Below are positions 42,678 to 50,651 of a stretch of DNA of 64,000 nucleotides, one piece after another (position 1 is the first letter of the stretch; each line of letters begins with the position of its first letter). Source of the stretch: Caldalkalibacillus salinus (lineage in GTDB: Bacteria > Bacillota > Bacilli > Caldalkalibacillales > JCM-10596); the NCBI RefSeq assembly GCF_016745835.1, contig NZ_JAERVL010000004.1, positions 248,001 through 312,000 on the forward strand, given 5' to 3'. Both the position numbers and the translations under genes were made by a program. A model generated the notes under the pieces. That model saw only the letters and a list, made by a program, of their open reading frames with translations. It was not told the origin of the DNA and searched no databases.

Positions 42678-43685
42678 ATGAGGAATGATAATAGTCAAGG
42701 ATCTCATGCCTTTCTTCGAGGGATTATTATGTTTGGTTTCACGATGCTGATCTTGAGTATGGTTTTGTCAGGGAGTATTCGGTATTACATCGCACCACAG
42801 ATGATGCCTTTTATTTATTTTGCCTTAGGGACCTTTTTCATCCTCAGTATTGTTCAAATTATACGTAGTACACCTAAGGGACAAGAGGAAGAAGCCGCTT
42901 GTGATTGTGGGGCGGATCATACGATGCGAGGGCCAAGGTGGAGTAAAGTCCTCATCTATTCCATTTTTATATTCCCACTACTCACAGGTTTTATCTTACC
43001 GGACCAGGTTTTAGATAGTCGAGATGCAGCAACGAGAGGTGTGCAATTAGGATCAGGTTTATTCACCAGCCCCGTGACTGAACGTAGTGTTGAAGCGTCT
43101 ACGGACGAAGCATCTACGGACGAAGCACGACGTGATGCAGAAGAGAATATAACGAACGAGTCAGAAACGGCACGCGCAGATGAATACCTTGAAAATTTTG
43201 ATTCAGATGCAACAGATGAGGATATCGAGCACTATACTGTAGAAGATTTGTATGAGTCGTATGATGGATATGACGATTACTATTCTGAGCTAGCAGATGA
43301 ATGGTTGGAGCAGGATACGATTCAAGTTAAGGAGGAGAACTTCTTAGATGCGATGACGGTACTAGACTTGTATATGTATGACCTTACGGGAAAGCAAGTA
43401 GAATTGATCGGTTTTGTTTACCGTGAACAAGGCCTAGAGGAGGATGAAATGGTCGTCGCTAGATTTTCTATGACGTGTTGTACCGCTGATTCAGCCGTCT
43501 ACGGATTGCTCGTTAAAGGGGAAGAGACAAAACAATTTCAAAATGATACATGGGTGAGCGTCGTTGGTACGTTAGGTGACACAGAGTTTAACGATTATGC
43601 CATTCCAATGCTAAATATAGAGGCGGTATACGAAGTGGAAGAGCCAGATACACCTTACGTTTATCCTAGCTTTTTCTCCTATTGA
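42678..43685 (+). CDS. ycgQ: UPF0703/YcgQ-type membrane protein (TIGR03943 family)
   Basis: The 335-residue product has two N-terminal membrane helices (about 14-34 and 44-62), a CDCGADH motif near residue 75 that could bind metal, and a third helix near 94-112. After an acidic, low-complexity stretch (about 130-210, containing a 15-base duplication) comes an external domain with IGFVYREQGLEEDEMVVARF and SMTCCTADSAVYGLLV. This is the partner of the UPF0718 permease in many Bacillota. A 194-base gap separates them. The TCC motif in the external domain is characteristic of the family. The function is not known. Confidence 0.8.
   Translation: MRNDNSQGSHAFLRGIIMFGFTMLILSMVLSGSIRYYIAPQMMPFIYFALGTFFILSIVQIIRSTPKGQEEEAACDCGADHTMRGPRWSKVLIYSIFIFPLLTGFILPDQVLDSRDAATRGVQLGSGLFTSPVTERSVEASTDEASTDEARRDAEENITNESETARADEYLENFDSDATDEDIEHYTVEDLYESYDGYDDYYSELADEWLEQDTIQVKEENFLDAMTVLDLYMYDLTGKQVELIGFVYREQGLEEDEMVVARFSMTCCTADSAVYGLLVKGEETKQFQNDTWVSVVGTLGDTEFNDYAIPMLNIEAVYEVEEPDTPYVYPSFFSY
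43092..43121 (+). repeat. 15-base tandem duplication in ycgQ-like gene
   Basis: gaagcgtctacggac is followed directly by gaagcatctacggac, one base different. The copies encode EASTD twice in the acidic linker. Confidence 0.9.
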
Positions 43686-43714
43686 TGACACTATAAGATA
43701 TAGTAAGGTATGAT

Positions 43715-43775
43715 AGAGGGATTTGCAGAAGTTCTAAGCATGATGTGCTTAGCTTTGTGCCAACCCTCTTTTTTA
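43715..43775 (+). terminator. Probable terminator after the zinc operon
   Basis: An inner hairpin (ctaagca/tgcttag, 43734-43752) lies within outer arms agaggg and ccctct, followed by a run of Ts. The outer stem is short, so strength is uncertain. Confidence 0.6.
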
Positions 43776-43891
43776 TGTTTAAACCTGTATAGGGACGGGT
43801 AAGGAAGTTTGAGTCTTATGAGAAGGACTCGTTATAATAGATGAAGAGCATCACGAAGCTCAAAAAATTTGAGGAGGAATGTTAGTTTAAC

Positions 43892-44755
43892 ATGCTTTTA
43901 ACACAAGATAGCCCCATTGAACTATCTTCTCTTGGAGCCAGTGTCGAACTAGACACACATAACCGTAGAGTAAAGGTGTATGAGGTGTCCGACGACTGTG
44001 ACTGGCCAACGATTAAGGACCATTTACGACAATGGGCCCTTGAACATGACTGCGATAAACTCATGTTTTTCTCAACAGAAGAAAATGAACATCTCCAAAA
44101 TGAAGAAGAGTGCTATAAAGAAGGCACAATTGATCGTTTTTTTAATGGTCAAGATGCCTATATTTATTCTATATTTCTGAGCGATTCACGCCATCAACTT
44201 GTCGATGCTCAACAAGAGGATAAAGTCATGAGCATCGTACAGAACGATGATAAACAAAACCATGATAAATCCACAGAAGAGTTGCATCTCCCTGAAGGTT
44301 ATGTGATGCGTCCTGCCAATGAAGACGATGCAGAAGCGATGGCGTCACTCTATGATCAAGTGTTTCAAACGTATCCCACCCCAATGAATGACCCTTCTTT
44401 TGTGGCTAAAATGATGAACGACGAAGTGTACTTTACGATAGTCGAACATAACGGAGAACTCATCAGCTCATGTTCAGCGGATGTGATGAAAAAGTACAAA
44501 GCGGCTGAGATGACGGATTGTGCCACACTACCAGAGCATAGAGGAAAAGGACTGTTGTCACATCAATTTACACATTTAGAAAAGAGAATGGAAGAAAAAG
44601 GAGTTAACACCCTATTCTCATACACAAGAGCGGTCTCCATTGGTATGAACTTGATTAATGCGCGTAATGGATATACGTTCAGAGGTAGATTGATACAAAA
44701 TAGTCATATATCTGGGCGCCTTGAAGATATGAATATTTGGGTCAAGACTCTGTAA
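43892..44755 (+). CDS. ablB: Beta-lysine N-acetyltransferase AblB-like (GNAT)
   Basis: The 287-residue product pairs an N-terminal domain of about 110 residues (VELDTHNRRVKVYEV, LMFFSTEENEHL, YIYSIFLSDSRHQL) with a GNAT fold at about 140-287. The acetyl-CoA motif is ATLPEHRGKGLLSHQFTHL. This is the AblB/YodP arrangement. AblB acetylates beta-lysine to N-epsilon-acetyl-beta-lysine, an osmolyte in some archaea and bacteria. Its usual partner, lysine 2,3-aminomutase AblA, is not in the window, so the substrate supply must come from elsewhere. Start ATG 43892 has an ordinary site (gaggagga) at a rather long spacing of 13. Confidence 0.78.
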   Translation: MLLTQDSPIELSSLGASVELDTHNRRVKVYEVSDDCDWPTIKDHLRQWALEHDCDKLMFFSTEENEHLQNEEECYKEGTIDRFFNGQDAYIYSIFLSDSRHQLVDAQQEDKVMSIVQNDDKQNHDKSTEELHLPEGYVMRPANEDDAEAMASLYDQVFQTYPTPMNDPSFVAKMMNDEVYFTIVEHNGELISSCSADVMKKYKAAEMTDCATLPEHRGKGLLSHQFTHLEKRMEEKGVNTLFSYTRAVSIGMNLINARNGYTFRGRLIQNSHISGRLEDMNIWVKTL

Positions 44756-44943
44756 TACGTTGTAACGTTGTAAGCCTAGTACAAATATTAATGTATTATT
44801 TTACAGTGCCCAATAGCATAAATAAAAGGTTTAGAAGGATCTGTAAAAAAAGGTCAAAGGATCTGCAGAGGGATAAGATAAAATCTTATGTCTCTTCAGG
44901 TCCTTGTTTGATTCTGATTCGCATACAAATGACTTCAACACAT

Positions 44944-44976
44944 TTGTATTTTAATGTAAATTATTGATAAAATACA
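44944..44976 (+). promoter_or_regulatory. Promoter with perfect 9-bp inverted repeat
   Basis: tgtatttta (44945-44953) and taaaataca (44968-44976) are an exact inverted repeat with a 14-base spacer. It overlaps a candidate -35 TTGTAT (44944-44949) and -10 TAAAAT (44968-44973) separated by 18 bases. It may be an operator for the downstream frameshifted gene. Confidence 0.5.
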
Positions 44977-45006
44977 TCATTGAGTAGTTAGGGAGGTGGG
45001 AGATCC

Positions 45007-45424
45007 ATGTACAAAAAACTGGTTTTACTATGGTTACTATATTTAACGACCGCATTAATGCTAAGTCTAATTATTGATCATGCCCACTTCCTGCTTCCGG
45101 TTATTTGGTATGTCTCCATCGTATTATTGATTTTATCATTGAGTTTTTTACTGTATGACTTTGTTAAAAAAAAAAAGACAGAATATAGAGGGTCATTTCT
45201 TGTTTGGTTCTTGTTTGGTGTAAAAGTTTTTAGTTTCCGGAACATCCCTCAAAGCTTCTATCAACCAGATCCCGTTGCTTTATGTCATCATTTTGTTTTT
45301 CCAGCCGATCAATCAATTCCTGGTTTGTCTGCTTTATTCTAAATTCCCCAAACTGATGAATCTGTTCTTTGTGTCGCTCGTCATAACGTTTATTTTCCGT
45401 TTCATTTATCGTATCAAGGTATGA
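45007..45424 (+). pseudogene. Frameshifted small integral membrane protein gene
   Basis: The first frame gives 111 residues with two clear membrane helices (about 5-25 and 29-52). It then becomes non-hydrophobic before a stop at 45342. The +1 frame from about 45255 to the stop at 45424 reads as another hydrophobic segment (INQIPLLYVIILFFQPINQF, then FFVSLVITFIFRFIYRIKV). This suggests one membrane protein broken by a single-base change near 45240-45262. An 11-A run at 45166-45176 is not the site, because removing a base there gives an early stop. A sequencing error is possible. The family is unknown. A ribosome site gggaggtggga precedes the ATG. Confidence 0.6.
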
Positions 45425-45519
45425 CATTTATCATTTTTCACGAAACACCACAATCCGTGACGGGGTTGAAAGCGTTATGATATTATGATGGTATCTTCAA
45501 AGAGGGGTTGGAACAATAC

Positions 45520-46251
45520 ATGAGTGAACCGTGGTACATAGAGAGCTTCCGTGAAGACTATTTGAAAATTTACGCCCATCGAACAGACGAAGCCGCCCGA
45601 CTAGAAGTGGAGCAGATAATCTCATTACTAAATATGAAGACAGGGACCAACGTTTTAGATCTATGTTGTGGAAATGGTCGACACAGTCGTGCATTAGCCC
45701 AAAAAGGGTTTAAGGTGACAGGTTTAGATTTATCCGAAGTTCTCCTTCAGGATGCTAGAGAAAAAAGCAAAGATACTGACGTGACGTATATACACGGTGA
45801 CGTTCGACACCTGCCATTTACTCAATCTTTCGACTATGTCTTAAACTTGTTCACAAGTTTTGGGTACTTCGAGGAAATGGAAGAGAACAAAAAGGTTTTC
45901 GACTCAATTAAACAATCACTCAAGCCAGAAGGTCAGTATCTCATCGACTTCCTTAATCCTGAGTATGTCAAAGCGAACCTCGTGCCTGAAAGTTTTAGAA
46001 AAGTGGGAGATATCCAGGTAACAGAAAATAGACGGATTGAAAAACAGAAGGTTATCAAAGACATTACTGTTCAAGATGGGAGTAACCTGAGATACTATCA
46101 AGAGCAAGTGAACTTGTTTCATCTTGATGACATGTGTGACATGCTCTCTAGTTGTCATCTTGAAGTAACGGATATTTATGGACAGTTAGATCGAGAACCC
46201 TACAATGAAGTGCACTCACCCCGAATGATTATTGTCGGAAGGTCCAAATAA
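45520..46251 (+). CDS. Class I SAM-dependent methyltransferase
   Basis: The 243-residue product has motif I VLDLCCGNGRHSRALAQ near residue 46, the acidic residue GLDLSEVLL, and motif IV FDYVLNLFTSFGYFEE near residue 107. It should use SAM to methylate a small molecule or RNA; the substrate cannot be read from motifs. ATG 45520 is preferred over the in-frame TTG at 45508. GAGGGG lies about 11 bases upstream. A terminator follows at 46267, so it stands alone. Confidence 0.8.
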   Translation: MSEPWYIESFREDYLKIYAHRTDEAARLEVEQIISLLNMKTGTNVLDLCCGNGRHSRALAQKGFKVTGLDLSEVLLQDAREKSKDTDVTYIHGDVRHLPFTQSFDYVLNLFTSFGYFEEMEENKKVFDSIKQSLKPEGQYLIDFLNPEYVKANLVPESFRKVGDIQVTENRRIEKQKVIKDITVQDGSNLRYYQEQVNLFHLDDMCDMLSSCHLEVTDIYGQLDREPYNEVHSPRMIIVGRSK

Positions 46252-46266
46252 GATTTTTTTCTGCAA

Positions 46267-46297
46267 AGACCAAATCAAAAACGATTTGGTCTCTTCT
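46267..46297 (+). terminator. Terminator after the methyltransferase
   Basis: The arms agaccaaatc and gatttggtct pair perfectly over 10 bases around a 6-base loop, with a T-rich tail. Confidence 0.92.
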
Positions 46298-46410
46298 TTT
46301 TCTTTTCTATGTTAATTTCGATAAACCAAAGGTAATACTATATTTATATTACCCCTATTTCCCCATTTTAACGTAGAGTTGTTTGAACAAAGTTTTTCTT
46401 CTATAATGCA

Positions 46411-46887
46411 TTATAAATTCACCAATGTTGAAACTAATTCTTTTGCCACTACAGATAATGTGGCCATGATGACTGCCAGCGTACTAACACCAAGATTCGT
46501 CCAAATAAACACTCGACTCCTTGAGGCCCCAAGAGTTGTTAATGCACAAGCACCAACCTGACTACTAAACAAAATAGATGATAAAAAACATACGCCGGTT
46601 GCCCCAAGACGATCGAAAGTTCTTTTTAATCTAGGATTCATTCCCATAGGCTGTCTATCTCTCTTTTGAAGTTTATTATATATTGAGTGAAAGAGTTTGT
46701 TAATTTCAGTTCCAAAAAATATAAAAATAAGGATACTCGTTGCATTCCCGAGAATGGATACGATTAAGGCTACAAAAGGCGGAAAATTGAAAACGATGAT
46801 TGCCGTTGGAACAGTTAAAAATACCTCAAGGAAAGGCACCATACTTACAAAAAATATAAAAATAAACTGAAATAAAACGTTTTCCAT
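46411..46887 (-). CDS. Small multidrug export protein family membrane protein
   Basis: The 158-residue product has about four hydrophobic helices. Landmarks are MVPFLEVFLTVPTAIIVF near the N-terminus and the middle NATSILIFIFFGTEI, a charged loop, then GATGVCFLSSILFSSQVGA and LTTLGASRSRVFIWT. These are features of the Sm_multidrug_ex family. The gene is divergent from a TetR-family regulator with a palindrome between them. A toxic small compound or lipid precursor is a possible substrate, but none is known. Confidence 0.7.
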   Translation of the reverse strand: MENVLFQFIFIFFVSMVPFLEVFLTVPTAIIVFNFPPFVALIVSILGNATSILIFIFFGTEINKLFHSIYNKLQKRDRQPMGMNPRLKRTFDRLGATGVCFLSSILFSSQVGACALTTLGASRSRVFIWTNLGVSTLAVIMATLSVVAKELVSTLVNL

Positions 46888-46909
46888 ATCTATACCTGCC
46901 TCCCTTTTA

Positions 46910-46939
46910 TTAAGTCAATTGACCTAATATTATTATAAT
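46910..46939 (+). promoter_or_regulatory. Palindromic operator and -10 between exporter and TetR genes
   Basis: TTAAGTCAATTGACCTAA (46910-46927) is a near-perfect palindrome with the core GTCAATTGAC. A -10 TATAAT lies at 46934-46939. This is the expected place for the TetR regulator to bind and control both divergent genes. Confidence 0.65.
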
Positions 46940-46972
46940 ACAAATGACTTAAAAACTCAAAGGAGTAGTAAT

Positions 46973-47572
46973 ATGCCTAAAAAAATAGATCACGCAAAAA
47001 GAAAAGATCAAATCGTAGAAGCAATGTTTCGCATCATTCATCATTCAGGTTTCGAAAAAGCGACATTACGAGAAATTTCCAAAGAAGCAGAATTATCTTT
47101 AGGGTCTGTTCAATACTTTTTTCCAAAACAAAAAGACATATATATGTTCGCAATGGACGTTATCTTTCAAAGATTTGAGGAGAGAATGCAAAAGGTCGTA
47201 GAGGTAAATCAGGGGGTGTTTGAAAACGCGGTTCGTATGATAAAGCAGATTGTTCAAGCGAATACAAAAGAAGAAAGAATGGAGAATGATATATGGATGA
47301 AATTTTCCATAATGGCTACGATGAATCCAGATTACTACGAAACTAAGAATAAATCTCGAGAAGTAAACCTTAACTTTGCAAAAGATGTATTAAGGATGCT
47401 TTATGACAATGGGTATATTAAAAACCCCATAAATATTGAGGAGAGCGCAAATTCGTTAACTGTATTCATTCACGGATTAGTATTTGAATCTGTTATTTAT
47501 GCTCACTTATACAACAATCACGATATTGAAAAAGAAATTAGAGCATATTTACACAGGATCTGTAACAATTAA
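46973..47572 (+). CDS. TetR-family regulator of the adjacent exporter
   Basis: The 199-residue product has a TetR N-terminal DNA-binding domain: RKDQIVEAMFRIIHHSGFEK, TLREISKEAELSLGSVQYFF and KQKDIYMFAM. The C-terminal ligand domain is helical. It resembles BetI/QacR-like regulators by general form only. AAAGGAGTAG precedes the ATG. Its position directly opposite the small exporter, with a palindrome between, suggests repression of both genes until an inducer binds. Confidence 0.85.
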   Translation: MPKKIDHAKRKDQIVEAMFRIIHHSGFEKATLREISKEAELSLGSVQYFFPKQKDIYMFAMDVIFQRFEERMQKVVEVNQGVFENAVRMIKQIVQANTKEERMENDIWMKFSIMATMNPDYYETKNKSREVNLNFAKDVLRMLYDNGYIKNPINIEESANSLTVFIHGLVFESVIYAHLYNNHDIEKEIRAYLHRICNN

Positions 47573-47761
47573 TTAAGTAACGGCAGTGGTGTCTACATCA
47601 AATTCAAAAATTGTCCTTGAATGCTCTTATTTTATAATTAAGAAAGGCAATTAAAAACGCTTGGACATTGAAATATCCAAACGTCATATTATTTTGTGTT
47701 ATTTCACCTTTTTGCTATTTTATCCCGATATCGGACCGATTGATGACGCAGGCATGCTTTT

Positions 47762-48349
47762 TTATTTGAGTATCGCTTGGGTTCTTTTAACAGCTTCCTT
47801 CCAATGTGAAACACGATGTACAAGAGTATGGCACGTCCCAGTATTATAAGGCGTGTTAAATAAGATCACCGGTATACCTAACGCTTCTGCAATCTGATTA
47901 GCATTGTCTAATTTATCTTCATAAAAGAGATCAATTCGATGGTCTCTGGTTCTCTGAATCTTGTTATGTGATCCCAAGAGCTCAACATGATCGTACGGTA
48001 ATTGTTGTTTGGCAAACCAGTTCATCGTTAAGTCGTGATGTGCTTGATGACGTGCGCTTATAAAGATAAGGGTGTGGTCTTGATTTAATGTTTCTAAGGC
48101 CTCTTTCGCATAGAGAGATAGTGCTGCTTCCTCATAAATAGGCCCTTCGTTTTCAACAAACCATGCCATAAAATCTTCTTCCGTAATGCCATACAAAGGT
48201 GGCAGTTCAAACTGTGTGATGTCCTCAAAAGCAAGCGCTTTTCCAAAGGCTTTATTTAAGTAAGGTACAAATGTAGCTGGATCCGTTATAGTTCCATCTA
48301 TATCAATACCTAATCTGTATCGACTTTTGTGATTTCTCTTTTTTTCCAT
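47762..48349 (-). CDS. yqfW: HAD-family nucleotidase-like protein (YqfW-like)
   Basis: The 195-residue product has the HAD motif I RLGIDIDGTITDP near residue 12, with both catalytic aspartates. Motif II is in TLIFISARHQAHHDLT and the late LFYEDKLDNANQIAEALG is motif III/IV. It resembles 5' nucleotidases such as YqfW of B. subtilis; the substrate is unproven. ATG 48349 is used because ggggggaa lies 6-7 bases before it. The upstream in-frame ATG at 48367 overlaps that site. Confidence 0.75.
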   Translation of the reverse strand: MEKKRNHKSRYRLGIDIDGTITDPATFVPYLNKAFGKALAFEDITQFELPPLYGITEEDFMAWFVENEGPIYEEAALSLYAKEALETLNQDHTLIFISARHQAHHDLTMNWFAKQQLPYDHVELLGSHNKIQRTRDHRIDLFYEDKLDNANQIAEALGIPVILFNTPYNTGTCHTLVHRVSHWKEAVKRTQAILK

Positions 48350-48568
48350 TTTCAGGTTTCCCCCCATCGCTCTATAGATACCCTATGTATTAATTTTTCA
48401 ACATGATTATATTTTAAAGGTTTATCCCGTTGTTCTCAATCGTTGTGTGGTCGTTAGCATTCTGTACACTTCTTTATTTGTGTGAGCCCATTACTTGCCT
48501 AAATTTTTTTACGCATGACGTACATACTATAGATGGGTCAACTTTTACTAAAGGAGGGTCACAAAGAC

Positions 48569-49327
48569 ATGGCAGATCAACGTAGTCGAACGGACTTGCC
48601 ACACGACCAAGTGGCCAACGATGAGAACGTGGCGAATGATGATAATAACATGACTCAGAGTGTGCAACAAGAACATACCCAAAGTGATCAGATAGAGGGA
48701 GAAGAAGCTTTTGGGGGTGTGACACCTCTAGGGATGGAGCAGGAACCTACAGGTGAAAATCAGGCGGATTATCAAACACAAGGAAACCAACAGCCACAAG
48801 GCGATCAACAAGTAAATGATCAAGTGCAAACTAACCAGCAGGGAGAGCGTATGCAGGGTCATACTCAAATCAATGATCCCAATCGAACTCAACAGCAAGG
48901 AAGTTCTCTCGTGCAATCGGAGCACGAAGGGATAGAGGACGTTGTTGATGCTGAAAATATTGGAGATGACCTTGGGGACCCTGACACTGATGCAAATAAT
49001 GTCACTGACGTCAATAATGTCAATGAAGAAACAGCGGCAGAGATATCGCCTGACACTCGCCAGCTGAATCATAACCAGCAATCGGACCAAGTTGAGAATG
49101 TAGAACAAATGGAAACAGAAGAAGAAGGAAACACACCATTGGGCTGGACGGCACTTGTCCTTTCCATCATCTCTCTTTTCTTCTTGCCACTGTTAACCGC
49201 GACAGTCGGTGTGATCACAGGATTTTTTGCTTATCGCAACGGTTCTCGTACCCTCGGGATATGGGCAATGGCTATCGGGGTTTTATCTATTGTGATGGGC
49301 TTACTTGTGGCACCATTTTTACGCTAA
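48569..49327 (+). CDS. DUF4190 membrane protein with Gln/Asn/acidic N-terminal tail
   Basis: The 252-residue product has an N-terminal region of about 185 residues that is highly rich in Gln, Asn, Asp and Glu, with no predicted fold. A C-terminal DUF4190-like pair of membrane helices follows at about 190-252 (PLGWTALVLSIISLFFLPLL and GSRTLGIWAMAIGVLSIVMG). The tail includes FGGVTPLGMEQEP and a near-repeat PLGW later. No enzymatic motif is visible. AAAGGAGG lies before ATG 48569, and an in-frame ATG at 48533 has none. Confidence 0.72.
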   Translation: MADQRSRTDLPHDQVANDENVANDDNNMTQSVQQEHTQSDQIEGEEAFGGVTPLGMEQEPTGENQADYQTQGNQQPQGDQQVNDQVQTNQQGERMQGHTQINDPNRTQQQGSSLVQSEHEGIEDVVDAENIGDDLGDPDTDANNVTDVNNVNEETAAEISPDTRQLNHNQQSDQVENVEQMETEEEGNTPLGWTALVLSIISLFFLPLLTATVGVITGFFAYRNGSRTLGIWAMAIGVLSIVMGLLVAPFLR

Positions 49328-49340
49328 CTGACGAGTCTTT

Positions 49341-49374
49341 AGCTCCTTGTCGTATTCGGCAAGGAGCTTTTTTC
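49341..49374 (+). terminator. Terminator after the DUF4190 gene
   Basis: The arms agctccttg and caaggagct form a perfect stem with a 10-base loop, followed by six Ts. Confidence 0.92.
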
Positions 49375-49474
49375 AAGCGCAATGTGAATGACTTTTTTCC
49401 ATGATACAGATATGGTAAGATTGTCGTTAGGTAACTGAAAGGTCCTACACATAAACCTGGTGGAGGGGATAGAC

Positions 49475-50647
49475 ATGGCGGATGGAAGAACCGTCTACTT
49501 TGATAATAGTGCGACAACACAACCGTCTAAGGAAGTGGTCCAATCCATGGTTGGCGCTATGGAACAATTCTATGGCAACCCATCCTCGTTACACCACTTA
49601 GGCGTGCAAGCCGAACAATTGGTGAGTAAATCCAAGGAGGTCTGTGCACAGCTTTTAGGCGTGAATAGTCATGAAATCATTTTTACTTCTGGCGGAACTG
49701 AAAGCAACAATTTAGCTGTCAAAGGTGTCGCTTTAGGTTATCAAGATAGAGGAAGACATATCATCACCTCAGCAATTGAACATTCATCTATACATGAGAT
49801 TTGTGAATACTTAAAAGAACATCATCAGTTTGATGTCACGTATCTCCCTGTTGATACCAACGGTTTAGTATCTCCTGATGATGTTAACCGAGCCATACGT
49901 CCGGATACCGTTTTGGTCTCAGTGATGCATGTCAATAATGAAATAGGCAGCATCCAGCCTATTCATGATATTGGACGTATTATAAAGGATTATCCTAAAA
50001 TTTATTTTCATGTCGATCAAGTGCAGGGTGTCGGTAAAGCACCTTTAACCTTAAAAGAGAGTCATATTGACCTGTTAAGTCTGTCTGGTCACAAGATTCA
50101 TGCACCCAAAGGAACAGGGCTACTTTATGTCAATGAACGTATACAGAATCTCATCCCTTTGTTTCATGGGGGTGCTCAACAGAGATCCATACGTCCTGGC
50201 ACCGAGAACGTGCCCGGCATTGTGGCCATGGCGAAAGCTTTGCGTCTAACAAAAGAACAAGAGCAGGCGCATATTCAACATTTAAAGCAGCTTAGGACCC
50301 AAATACTAGAGGGACTATCTGAGCTTGAAGGCGTTAAGGTCAACTCCCCTATAGATGAGACTATTGCCGCACCACACATTGTGAACGTGTCCTTTCTTGG
50401 TTTGAAACCTGAAGTATTAGTCCACGCGTTTGAGGAAAAAGGCTTATACGTGTCAACCAAGTCAGCTTGCTCATCTAAAGACGATAAACCTAGTCGTATT
50501 TTAACAGCGGCCCAGGTTGACGATAACGCCGCACGATCAGCTGTGAGGATCAGTTTCTCTCACCATAATACTACAGATGAAGTGCAGTACTTTATCGACG
50601 TTGTTAAAGACTTACTGCCCTATTATAAAAAAATAATGAAGGTGTAG
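49475..50647 (+). CDS. nifZ: Cysteine desulfurase for tRNA thiolation
   Basis: The 390-residue PLP enzyme starts VYFDNSATTQPSKEVVQSM and carries GGTESNNLAVKG near residue 71, the cofactor lysine in LSLSGHKIHAPKG and the catalytic cysteine in STKSACSSKDDKPS. It takes sulfur from cysteine as an enzyme-bound persulfide. It lies 4 bases before thiI. In B. subtilis the equivalent NifZ gives sulfur to ThiI for 4-thiouridine in tRNA. ATG 49475 has ggagggga before it, and an in-frame start at 49460 overlaps the site. Confidence 0.9.
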   Translation: MADGRTVYFDNSATTQPSKEVVQSMVGAMEQFYGNPSSLHHLGVQAEQLVSKSKEVCAQLLGVNSHEIIFTSGGTESNNLAVKGVALGYQDRGRHIITSAIEHSSIHEICEYLKEHHQFDVTYLPVDTNGLVSPDDVNRAIRPDTVLVSVMHVNNEIGSIQPIHDIGRIIKDYPKIYFHVDQVQGVGKAPLTLKESHIDLLSLSGHKIHAPKGTGLLYVNERIQNLIPLFHGGAQQRSIRPGTENVPGIVAMAKALRLTKEQEQAHIQHLKQLRTQILEGLSELEGVKVNSPIDETIAAPHIVNVSFLGLKPEVLVHAFEEKGLYVSTKSACSSKDDKPSRILTAAQVDDNAARSAVRISFSHHNTTDEVQYFIDVVKDLLPYYKKIMKV

Positions 50648-50651
50648 CGAT

